From contig CAWIQD010000004.1 of the NCBI GenBank assembly GCA_963837945.1, forward strand, positions 496,001-560,000: a DNA stretch of 64,000 bases, in the 5' to 3' direction. The stretch comes from CAVUBL01 sp963837945. GTDB lineage: Bacteria > Acidobacteriota > Thermoanaerobaculia > Multivoradales > DATKCC01. Position 1 is the first letter of the stretch. Each line of letters begins with the position of its first letter. The translations under genes were made by a program, and so were the position numbers. The notes below the pieces were generated by a model. The model saw nothing but the letters and a program-made list of their open reading frames with translations. It did no database searches and was not told the origin of the DNA. Shown here one piece after another: positions 56,862 through 64,000 of the stretch.

Positions 56862-58840
56862 CCGACGTCAGCTCCCCGCTCGACCTCTCGCTCGACCCCG
56901 GCCGGGTGATCGTCCTCGAGACGCCCGAGGTCACCGGCCTCTCCTCCCGTATCGAGGACCTGCTCCGGAGCTCCGAGCCCGGAGCGCGGCCGGTGCGCGT
57001 GCTCGACTGCGACGCGCGCAAGGGCGGCATCTGGGCCGGTCTCAGCGAGTGGCTCGCGGACCTCTACCCCGAAATCGCAGCCCGGGCCCCCGAGCTCGCC
57101 CAGCGCCACAGCCACGAGCTGGTCACCATCGTCCCGAGCCTGCGGCGTCAGCTGCACTCGCAATCGACCACCCTCACCGACGTGGCCCCCTCGGACGAGA
57201 CCGTGCGCAACTACGCGATCGATCGCGGCTACCGGATCGGCCACGGCGTGATCGACCTGCTCGAGGAGTGGCAGGCGGTTACCGGCAAGCCCGGATCGAT
57301 CGTGGTCTGCCTGCACTACGAGCACGCCGGAGCGCTCGTCCAGCGCTTCGCACGCCACCTGATGAGGCGCCGGGGCGCAGCCCTGGGGCTCACCCTCGTC
57401 GCGGTGACCGCGCCTGGCGCCGGGGAGGCCGTGGCGGCGAGCCTCCCCGAAGGGGTCGAGCGCTCCGTCCTGGCCTGGGAGGCGGCGGGCGAGCCGCCTC
57501 CGGCGGTCGATCCCCGCGACATGCGGCGGCGCGCCGAGGAGCTCGAGGCGAGCGTCGCCCGCGAGCCGCTCGAGCTCGAGATCCATCTGCCCACGCTCAT
57601 TCACCTCTGGGAGAGCAGCGACCGTCCAGAGGGCGCCCTTCGCTGGCAGGCCTTCGCCCTCGGTCTTTACAACCACTACGGCTTCTACGAGGACGGTTTC
57701 CGCTACGTCGAGCCGGTCCTCGCGAACCTCGACTCGATCCCGCCGATCGAGGGCTTCGAGTACTTCTTCACCCGCTGGAACCTGGTCGGGAGCGTCTTCG
57801 GATGCCTGGTGGCCAACGGCCACGCCGAGCGCGCCCGACAGGTCGTCGAGGCCGAGGCGCTGGCTAAGATCACCGACTTCGAGGAGCTCGTCCGCGTGCA
57901 CTACGTGATGTCGATGCTCCACGCACGCTTCCTCGACACGTCCAACCTGGAGCTCGCGGAGAGGCACTTGAAGGAGGGCCTCGCCCTGCTGGAGAAGGAT
58001 CCCTCCCTCGCGCCGCGCGAACGGGTCTTCCTCAATGTCTTCCTCAACAACGGCCTCGCCTTCATCCGTCACCGCCAGCGACGGCCGCACGAAGCGATCG
58101 AGCTGTGCCGCGACGGCTTCGAGCGGATGAACCGCCACTGGGGCGATCGCGGCCACCGGCTCCATCGCTCGGTGCTCCTCTACAACCAGGCGCAGGTCTA
58201 CTCGGCGCTCGGCTCCCACGACGAGGCGATCGAGAAGTACACGCAGGCCCTCGAGATGGACCCCAACTACTCCGAGTACTACAACGAGCGCGGCAGCGTC
58301 TTCCTGCACACGGGACGGTTCGAGCGGGCGATCGAGGACTACCGGAAGGCGATCGCGACGAGCCCGCCCTATCCCGAGGCCTGGGCCAACCTCGGCCAGT
58401 GCTACCGCACGATGGGGCGGGCCGAAGAGGCCGTGGCGGCCTACTCTCGGGCGCTCGACCTCGAGCCGGACCACCTGCTCGCCCGCGTCGGGCGGGCCCA
58501 GACCCTCGATCTGCTGGAGCGAAGCGAGGAGGCCGAGCAGGACTACGACCGCGCTCTCTCGCTCGACGCGAACGACCCGCTCCTGTGGGCCAACCGGGCC
58601 GTCCTGCGCTACCAGAGGGGCGCGGTCGAGGCCTCCCTGCACGACCTCGACCGCGCCGTCGAGCTCGCACCCGACAACGCCGATCTGTACCAGAACCGGG
58701 CGGTGGCGCTTGAGAGCCTGGGGAGGCAGGAGCGCGCGCGCGAGGATCTGCGCACCTATCTGGAGCTGGAGCCGGACGCACCCGACCGCCGGGAGATCGA
58801 GGGGCGGATCGGCGTGGGCGCGAGCGGCGACGCCGCCTGA
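56858..58840 (+). CDS. TPR protein with an unidentified N-terminal domain
   Basis: A 660-residue soluble protein. Residues 1-210 form an alpha/beta domain (VIVLETPEVTGLSSRIEDLL, RVLDCDARKGGIWAGLSEWLADLYPEI, IVVCLHYEHAGALVQRFARHL). It looks like a nucleotidyl- or STAND-type fold but has no Walker A motif. From about residue 437 at least five TPR units follow (SVLLYNQAQVYSALGSHDEAIEKYTQALEMDP is the first part of one). ATG 56858 overlaps the protease stop and AAGGAAGG precedes it. Likely a scaffold or regulator of peptide processing; the catalytic role of the N-terminal domain is unknown. Confidence 0.8.
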   Translation: MTDVSSPLDLSLDPGRVIVLETPEVTGLSSRIEDLLRSSEPGARPVRVLDCDARKGGIWAGLSEWLADLYPEIAARAPELAQRHSHELVTIVPSLRRQLHSQSTTLTDVAPSDETVRNYAIDRGYRIGHGVIDLLEEWQAVTGKPGSIVVCLHYEHAGALVQRFARHLMRRRGAALGLTLVAVTAPGAGEAVAASLPEGVERSVLAWEAAGEPPPAVDPRDMRRRAEELEASVAREPLELEIHLPTLIHLWESSDRPEGALRWQAFALGLYNHYGFYEDGFRYVEPVLANLDSIPPIEGFEYFFTRWNLVGSVFGCLVANGHAERARQVVEAEALAKITDFEELVRVHYVMSMLHARFLDTSNLELAERHLKEGLALLEKDPSLAPRERVFLNVFLNNGLAFIRHRQRRPHEAIELCRDGFERMNRHWGDRGHRLHRSVLLYNQAQVYSALGSHDEAIEKYTQALEMDPNYSEYYNERGSVFLHTGRFERAIEDYRKAIATSPPYPEAWANLGQCYRTMGRAEEAVAAYSRALDLEPDHLLARVGRAQTLDLLERSEEAEQDYDRALSLDANDPLLWANRAVLRYQRGAVEASLHDLDRAVELAPDNADLYQNRAVALESLGRQERAREDLRTYLELEPDAPDRREIEGRIGVGASGDAA

Positions 58841-58848
58841 GGGGCGCC

Positions 58849-58857
58849 TGCTATTCT
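58849..58857 (+). promoter_or_regulatory. extended -10 promoter of aroC
   Basis: TGCTATTCT is an extended -10 element ten bases before the aroC ATG at 58868, so the transcript would be nearly leaderless. Confidence 0.5.
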
Positions 58858-58867
58858 CGGCGCCGCC

Positions 58868-60088
58868 ATGCTGCGCCGTCTCCAGCTCACGACCGCCGGG
58901 GAGAGCCACGGCCCGGCGCTGACCGCGATCCTCTCGGGAATCCCCGCCGGCTTGCGGCTCGACCCGGAGGTCGTCGCCGGCGACCTCGCCCGGCGCCAGC
59001 ACGGCTACGGCCGCGGCCGGCGGATGGAGATCGAGCGCGACGAAGCGCGCTTCGTGGGCGGCATGCGAGACGGCGAGACCCTGGGCTCCCCGATCGCGAT
59101 CTGGATCGAGAACCGGGACTGGGCGAGCTGGGACACGATCATGGACCCGTGGCGGGTCGATCCCCACATGGCGGGCAAGCGCCGGGTCCACGCCCCGCGC
59201 CCCGGCCACGCGGACCTCGCCGGCGGCTCGAAGTACCTGCGCCGCGACCTGCGCGACGTCCTCGAGCGGGCCTCGGCCCGGGAGACGACGGCGCGCGTGG
59301 CCTGCGGCGCCGTCGCCCGGCAGCTCCTCGCCGCGGTCGGGGTCGAGATCCGGAGCGGGGTCCGCTTCCTGGGCCCGATCGGCGCCGAGCGGCCGGTGCC
59401 CGGCTGGGAGGAGGTCTCCGCGGTCGACGACGGCTCGCCGCTGCGGGCGATCCACCGGGATCTCGAAGACGAGATGGTCGCCCTCGTCGACCGGGCGAAA
59501 GAGGAGGGCGAGAGCCTGGGCGGCGCGGTGACGGTCATCGCCCACGGCGTACCCGCCGGCCTCGGCTCGCACGTCGCCTGGGGCGAGAAGCTCGACGGGC
59601 GCCTGGCCCAGGCGGTGATGAGCGTGCCGGCGGTCAAGGCGGTCGAGATCGGCGCCGCCGTCGCCGCGAGCCAGGCCGTGGGGAGCGAGGCCCACGACCC
59701 GATCGAGTGGCGTCCCGGCCGGGGTGGGAGCGAGGGCGGCGAGGCCGGCCGCTTCCACCGCCCGACCAACCGCGCCGGCGGGCTCGAGGGCGGGATCACC
59801 AACGGCGCCGACCTCGTGATCACCGCCTACAAGAAGCCGATCTCGACCCTCCGAAAGGGCATGCCGAGCGTCGACCTCGACACGCTCGAGCCGCGGACCT
59901 CCCAGTACGAGCGGAGCGACGTGACGGCGCTGCCCGCCGCCGGCGTCATCGCCGAGGCCATGGTCGCCCTGGTCCTGGCCGACGCCCTGCTCGAGAAGCT
60001 CGGCGGGGACTCGATGCCTGAGCTCCTGGCCCACTGGGAGGCGACAAAGCGCCTCCAGGTGGAGTGGCCGGAGGGATTCGGGGGCTGA
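58868..60088 (+). CDS. aroC: chorismate synthase
   Basis: A 406-residue FMN-dependent enzyme making chorismate from EPSP. GESHGPALTAILSGIPAG, RQHGYGRGRRM, KRRVHAPRPGHADLAGGSKY, ERASARETTARVACGAVA and GVPAGLGSHVAWGEKLDG are diagnostic, as is the C-terminal NRAGGLEGGITNGADLVITAY. It shares the shikimate pathway with aroB at 40794. ATG 58868. Confidence 0.97.
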   Translation: MLRRLQLTTAGESHGPALTAILSGIPAGLRLDPEVVAGDLARRQHGYGRGRRMEIERDEARFVGGMRDGETLGSPIAIWIENRDWASWDTIMDPWRVDPHMAGKRRVHAPRPGHADLAGGSKYLRRDLRDVLERASARETTARVACGAVARQLLAAVGVEIRSGVRFLGPIGAERPVPGWEEVSAVDDGSPLRAIHRDLEDEMVALVDRAKEEGESLGGAVTVIAHGVPAGLGSHVAWGEKLDGRLAQAVMSVPAVKAVEIGAAVAASQAVGSEAHDPIEWRPGRGGSEGGEAGRFHRPTNRAGGLEGGITNGADLVITAYKKPISTLRKGMPSVDLDTLEPRTSQYERSDVTALPAAGVIAEAMVALVLADALLEKLGGDSMPELLAHWEATKRLQVEWPEGFGG

Positions 60089-60110
60089 CGGCCCCGGCCG
60101 CCAGGGGCCT

Positions 60111-60221
60111 CTCGTCCTCTACCTCGCCTTCACCGTCGCCTGGATCGTAGCGCTCCTCCGAAACTTCTATCGCAAGCCGCCCGCGGAGCGGGCCGGCGAA
60201 GATCGGTTCGGAGGGGAGTAG
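60111..60221 (+). other. possible small single-helix membrane protein
   Basis: An open frame ending in TAG at 60219 reads LVLYLAFTVAWIVALLRNFY followed by a basic/acidic tail ending in RFGGE, a plausible one-helix membrane peptide. No ATG, GTG or TTG lies in frame upstream, so either a frameshift near 60105-60110 links it to CTG or GTG codons after the aroC stop, or it is only a relic. Weak evidence. Confidence 0.25.
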
Positions 60222-60278
60222 GACGGGCCTCCGGCCCGCCGGGAACCCGCCGAGGGGCGCCGGGGTCGAAGGGAGGGG

Positions 60279-61202
60279 ATGGGGTCCGGAATGAGAAGAG
60301 AGCTCAGGAAGCGATGTCGGCCCGCGGCCGCCATGGCGGCGGTCCTCCTCGCCGTCGCCTCGCTCGTCGCGCCCGCGGCCCGCTCCCAGCCACCGCCGGC
60401 CTGGGTGCCGTTCGACTGCACCGCACCGGCCGGCGGCCCAGGCCGGGGCGGAAGCTCGGAAGCCGAGACCGACCCGGTCCGGCTCTCGGACCAGGAGGTC
60501 ATCCGGTCGTTCGAGGAGCAGGTCCGTGCGCGATCCTTCGGCGGCCCCTGGCGCGCCCTCCTCGACGACGCTGCCCGCACGACGGCGGACGCCTTGGGTC
60601 TCGGCCGCTTCCTGGGCCCGCCGGACGCGATCGACCCCGACCACTCCATGCTTCTCGAGGCGATCCGCAAGCACAGCCTTCACTACCGGGTCGTCCGCGT
60701 GGTGAGCTGGGAGCGGACCCGCTGCACCGGCGAGCCTGGCCGGCGGACGGCCTTCTATCTCGAGGCGCCCCTCACCGGCCGGCAGGGCCTGGAGCTGCAC
60801 GCACTCCTCACGGGCGGCGGGAGGCTCCAGACGTTCGGAATCGGCTCGCCCGAGGCGCACGGCTCCATGCCGCCGGCGCGCCTCCCCACCCTCGAGCAGG
60901 CGGCGGAGGAGCTTGCGGTCGAGGCAGGCGGCCCGGTCGCGGGCGCCGAGTACGTCCTCGCCTCCGGTTACCCGAGCTGCCACGCCTCCCCCTGCGTCGC
61001 GGCCCGCCGCGGCGACACCCTCTACCTCCTCGAGATCCGGGGCCGCATCTTCGCCTTCTCCCTCCGGCCGCATACGCGGGACGAGGTCTTCCCCACCTCC
61101 GGCCGCCCCTGCCTCGGCGCCCCTTGCTGCGACGACCCCTGGTCCCTCCAGGCCGGCGACCACTGGCTCGCCGGCCAGCTCCTGGCCTCCCCCGCCTCGT
61201 GA
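60279..61202 (+). CDS. secreted hypothetical protein with six or more cysteines
   Basis: A 307-residue protein (or 303 from ATG 60291). A basic start (MRRELRKRCRP) and a signal peptide (AAAMAAVLLAVASLVAPAARS) precede a mature part with Cys pairs: VPFDCTA, TRCTGEP, YPSCHASPCVAARR and RPCLGAPCCDDPWSLQ. These probably form disulfides in the periplasm. RRGDTLYLLEIRGRIFAFSLRP looks like paired strands. I do not recognise a family. Confidence 0.65.
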   Translation: MGSGMRRELRKRCRPAAAMAAVLLAVASLVAPAARSQPPPAWVPFDCTAPAGGPGRGGSSEAETDPVRLSDQEVIRSFEEQVRARSFGGPWRALLDDAARTTADALGLGRFLGPPDAIDPDHSMLLEAIRKHSLHYRVVRVVSWERTRCTGEPGRRTAFYLEAPLTGRQGLELHALLTGGGRLQTFGIGSPEAHGSMPPARLPTLEQAAEELAVEAGGPVAGAEYVLASGYPSCHASPCVAARRGDTLYLLEIRGRIFAFSLRPHTRDEVFPTSGRPCLGAPCCDDPWSLQAGDHWLAGQLLASPAS

Positions 61203-61547
61203 TCTCCCCACGCCCGAGTCAAGACGCCACGCCTTGACCAGATGCGGACGCGGAAGCTCTCCTGACGTCGCGCCTGTCCCTGGTGGAAACCGCCCGGGCC
61301 TTCCTCCGGATGCGCCTCCAGGGCGAGACGCCGGAGAGTGTCGTCGCCGACGCCGAACGCTCCGTCCGCAGCCTCAGGAGCCGGCGCAGTCTGCCGCCGA
61401 GAAACCCACCCGCCCCGTGGGCCTGTGAACCCGCCGCCGGCTCGACCAGTTGCGGAATGGCCGCCGTTGGGAGCCCGCGGCGGCGTCGGGCCAGCCGAGA
61501 CGGAGCTCGGCCGCTTCATGCGTGGGGTGCACCCCGAACGGTTCTCT
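61203..61547. repeat. intergenic region with rearranged composite repeat, copy 3
   Basis: The reverse complement of the module A core lies at 61381-61399 and module B lies inverted at 61494-61518. Their order is opposite to copies 1 and 2, and the module A core here lacks complementary arms. The rest is G+C-rich and shows no gene I can support. Confidence 0.6.
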
Positions 61548-62432
61548 TCACAGCAGGATCAGCGCCACGCCGGCGGCCATCAGGGCGACCGCCAGCCACT
61601 GGGCGACGCCCACCCGCTCGCCGAACACCCCGCCGCCGACCGCCACCGCGGCGGCGTTGCCGACGCCGCGCTTGACCGTCTCGACGATCGACACCAGGAC
61701 CGCCTGGATCGCGACCAGCTGGAGGGCCAGGGCGACGGCGCTCGCGGCCACCGCCGCCGCCACCAGTCCGGGTCGCCGCCGGGCCGCGGCGACGGCGCCG
61801 AGCCGGCCGCGGGCGGCGAGGATCAGCCCCAGGCCGAGCGCCACGCCGGCCGAGAGCACCAGCCCGTGGAAGGCTGGGCTCGAGCGGTCGGTCGCCAGCT
61901 TGTCGAGCGGCAGCCCGATCGACCACATGAGGGCGACCGCCGCCATCATCACCGAGCCGCGCTCGCGGACGAACGAGCGCCAGGGAGCCCCGCCCTGGCC
62001 CCGGCGCAGGTGGAGCGCCAGGGCCCCGACCACCACCAGGCCGATGCCGACCACCTGGTGCGGCCTCGGCGCCTGGCCGAGCATCGGGATCGCCAACAGT
62101 GTGGTGAAGACAGGCGTCAAGCTCAGTAGCGGGATCGTCAACGAGAGCGGAGAGACCTTGATCGCCACCACGAAGAGGACGTTCGAGACGACGCCCAGGG
62201 CGACCGAGCCCGCCGCGGGCAGGACGTAGAGCCAGAGCGCGGAGCGGTCGGGACCGGGCGCTCCGGCTGCCGCGACCCAGAGCGCGAACAGCGGGGTCTC
62301 GAGGGCGGTCAGGAGGAAGACCAGGGGCATGGGATCCATCGACCGCAGGATCGACTTGCGCAGGAAGTCGAACGACGCCCAGCCGAGGGCGCAGCCGACC
62401 ACCGTGGCGAGGGCGAGAGGATCGAGGTGCAT
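61548..62432 (-). CDS. EamA/DMT-family transporter
   Basis: A 294-residue membrane protein with ten hydrophobic segments in two five-helix repeats, as in drug/metabolite transporters. The first repeat ends in QAPRPHQVVGIGLVVVGALALHL and the second in GERVGVAQWLAVALMAAGVALIL, the typical C-terminal EamA signature. ATG 62432 (MHLDPLALATVVGCALGWAS) starts directly at TM1. Substrate unknown. Confidence 0.9.
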   Translation of the reverse strand: MHLDPLALATVVGCALGWASFDFLRKSILRSMDPMPLVFLLTALETPLFALWVAAAGAPGPDRSALWLYVLPAAGSVALGVVSNVLFVVAIKVSPLSLTIPLLSLTPVFTTLLAIPMLGQAPRPHQVVGIGLVVVGALALHLRRGQGGAPWRSFVRERGSVMMAAVALMWSIGLPLDKLATDRSSPAFHGLVLSAGVALGLGLILAARGRLGAVAAARRRPGLVAAAVAASAVALALQLVAIQAVLVSIVETVKRGVGNAAAVAVGGGVFGERVGVAQWLAVALMAAGVALILL

Positions 62433-62531
62433 GGGCAGGCGAATTGTAGGGCGGGCCTGGGCCCCGCCGGAAGCAGGCCGCGGGCCCGTCCGGCTCGGGC
62501 GCCCGGGAAGTCCGCAGGAGAGGAGCAACCG

Positions 62532-64000
62532 ATGACCGGATCACGACTCGCACACTGGGCCGACATCCTGGCCCAGGACCTCCGCCACGCCGCCCGCGCC
62601 GTCGCCGCCGAGAAGGGGCGGACCGCGGTTGTCGTCCTGGTGCTCGCCCTCGGGATCGGCGCCAACGCCGCCATGTTCGGGATCGTCGACCGGCTGCTGC
62701 TGAGCGGCCCGGACCACGTCCGTGAGCCGGATCGCGTGCGCCGCCTCGACTTCACCGTGGACGTGCCGGGGATCGGGAGCTTCACCGCCACCGACTTCGG
62801 CTGGGTCACCTACGCCCTGCTGCGCGACCACGCGACCTCGCTCGCGGGCGTGGCCGCCTACTCCTACTCGCCCGACAACCGCGCGGTCGTGGGGACGGGC
62901 GTGGAAGCCGAGCCGATCGTTCCCGCCCAAGCGACCTGGGACTTTTTTCCGCTGCTCGGGGTCCGGCCGCGTCTTGGGCGCTTCTTCGCCGCCGCCGAAG
63001 ACATGCCCGGCGCCCCGGCGGTCGTGGTCCTCGGCTACGGCTGGTGGCAGCGCCGCTTCGGCGCCGACCCGGACGTGCTCGGCAAGACGATCACCATCGA
63101 CGGCCATCCGCACACGGTCATCGGCGTGGCGCCCCGCGGCTTCACCGGCGCCGAGCTCGGACCGGTCGACGCCTGGCTCCCCATCGCGCCCAGGAGCGCC
63201 CGGGTGACCGAAGACTGGCGCACGGCTTGGTGTTGCCAATGGCTCCACGTGGTCGCGCGCCTCGCGCCCGGCGTCAGCCCCGAGCAAGCCGACGCCGAGG
63301 CGACGCGGCTCTTCCGGAGCGCCTACACCGGCGACGAGAAGCCCTTCGAGCAGGCCCGGCTCTTCCTGACCCCGCTCTCCTGCGACGACCAGGGGCGCGA
63401 GGCGATGGAGGTCACCGTCTCGCGCTGGCTTTTCGGGGTCTCCCTGGTGGTGCTGCTGATCGCGGCCGCGAACGTCGCGAACCTCCTCCTCGCCCGCGCC
63501 CTCCAACACCGGCGCGAGGTCGCGGTCCACCTGGCCCTGGGGATCTCCCGCGGCCGGCTCGTGCGGCGGGTCCTCGTCCAGAGCCTTCTCCTGGCCGCCG
63601 CCGGCGGAGTCGCCGCCCTGGCGATGGCACCGCTGATCGCCGGGCTCGTGCGCGCCACCCTGCTGAGCGACGTGGAGTGGACGGCGGCGCCGATCGACGG
63701 ACGCATCCTCCTGGTCACCGCCGGCCTGGCGCTCGCCACCGGCCTCGCGACCGGGCTGGTTCCGGCGCTGCGCGCGAGCCGCGCCGACCTGACGGCGCCG
63801 CTCCGGGGCGCCGAAGCGGCCGGTGGTCGTGCCTCTGCCCGGCTGCGCCGCGTCCTGGCCGTCGCCCAGGTCACCTTCTCCGTAGTCCTCCTGGTGGGCG
63901 CCGGCCTCTTCGTCCGCAGCTTCGTGGCGGCGGAGACGGCGGACCTGGGGGTCGAGCCCGGCCGGGTGCTCCAGGTCGGTGCGCGCTGGGTCTCCTCCCC
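62532..64000 (+). CDS. FtsX/MacB-type ABC permease (ADOP-like), 3' end beyond window
   Basis: The first 489 codons are visible; the gene continues past the right edge. After a basic start and TM1 (TAVVVLVLALGIGANAAMFGIVD) comes a MacB-like periplasmic domain, then FtsX-type helices (LFGVSLVVLLIAAANVANLLLARALQHRREVA). A second copy of the domain begins near RLRRVLAVAQVTFSVVLLVGAGL. The two-repeat arrangement is that of the acidobacterial duplicated orphan permease family. ATG 62532 follows GGAGAGGAG. No ATPase gene is visible. Confidence 0.9.
   Translation, partial: MTGSRLAHWADILAQDLRHAARAVAAEKGRTAVVVLVLALGIGANAAMFGIVDRLLLSGPDHVREPDRVRRLDFTVDVPGIGSFTATDFGWVTYALLRDHATSLAGVAAYSYSPDNRAVVGTGVEAEPIVPAQATWDFFPLLGVRPRLGRFFAAAEDMPGAPAVVVLGYGWWQRRFGADPDVLGKTITIDGHPHTVIGVAPRGFTGAELGPVDAWLPIAPRSARVTEDWRTAWCCQWLHVVARLAPGVSPEQADAEATRLFRSAYTGDEKPFEQARLFLTPLSCDDQGREAMEVTVSRWLFGVSLVVLLIAAANVANLLLARALQHRREVAVHLALGISRGRLVRRVLVQSLLLAAAGGVAALAMAPLIAGLVRATLLSDVEWTAAPIDGRILLVTAGLALATGLATGLVPALRASRADLTAPLRGAEAAGGRASARLRRVLAVAQVTFSVVLLVGAGLFVRSFVAAETADLGVEPGRVLQVGARWVSS

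Overview
The window is about 70% G+C, with tightly packed genes whose stop and start codons very often overlap by four bases (ATGA or GTGA). At its right edge is an FtsX/MacB-type permease of the kind called acidobacterial duplicated orphan permease. Together with the gene content this suggests an acidobacteriote, possibly of the Thermoanaerobaculia. That is inference; there is no rRNA gene here. At least seven genes, including the housekeeping genes ftsY and ribD, carry single-base frameshifts, so the sequence probably contains residual indel errors, as in a long-read or metagenome assembly.

Layout. (1) 1-9053, minus strand: one overlapping operon that reads ACP, ketosynthase, degenerate ketosynthase (chain-length-factor-like), HMG-CoA-reductase homologue, CrtI-type FAD oxidoreductase, flavin-halogenase-like protein, carotenoid-cleavage-type oxygenase, and a cut-off gene. 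It looks like an undescribed type II polyketide/polyene-type cluster. (2) 9054-11280: an AT-richer patch, an ISKra4-type insertion-sequence remnant fused to a truncated aminotransferase, and a composite repeat. (3) 11281-24716, minus strand: a complete membrane-bound NiFe hydrogenase locus with Hyb-like order (hybO-A-B-C-D), all maturation genes (hypF, C, D, E, A, B), a histidine-rich nickel permease and a Rieske protein upstream. (4) 24793-31472: envelope genes, two on the minus strand (membrane glycosyltransferase, flippase-like protein) and three on the plus strand (epimerase, DegT aminotransferase, HldE-like bifunctional enzyme with swapped domains). (5) 31513-44949: threonine aldolase, ribE, ribD, ftsY, a second composite repeat, a roadblock protein, an HD-GYP sensor, aroB, aspS, gamma carbonic anhydrase and a DcrB/PsbP-like protein. 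(6) 45075-51136, plus strand: thioesterase, RND efflux pair, secreted protein. (7) 51201-55272, minus strand: cupredoxin/Calx-beta protein and thiC. (8) 55430-58840, plus strand: a 31-residue Cys/Trp-rich peptide gene followed by a PqqD-like/site-2-protease fusion and a TPR protein; this looks like a small, novel RiPP system. (9) 58868-64000: aroC, a secreted protein, a third repeat relic, an EamA transporter and the ADOP permease.

How the genes work together. The hydrogenase block is self-sufficient: Ni uptake, HypA/HypB nickel delivery, HypF/C/D/E Fe(CN)2CO assembly, HybD processing, and HybOABC for H2 oxidation coupled to the quinone pool. The first operon supplies ACP-bound chain building plus several redox tailoring enzymes, but no clear release enzyme other than possibly the HMG-CoA-reductase homologue. 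The peptide locus supplies a precursor, a leader-binding domain fused to an intramembrane protease, and a TPR scaffold, but no recognisable ring-forming or radical enzyme nearby.
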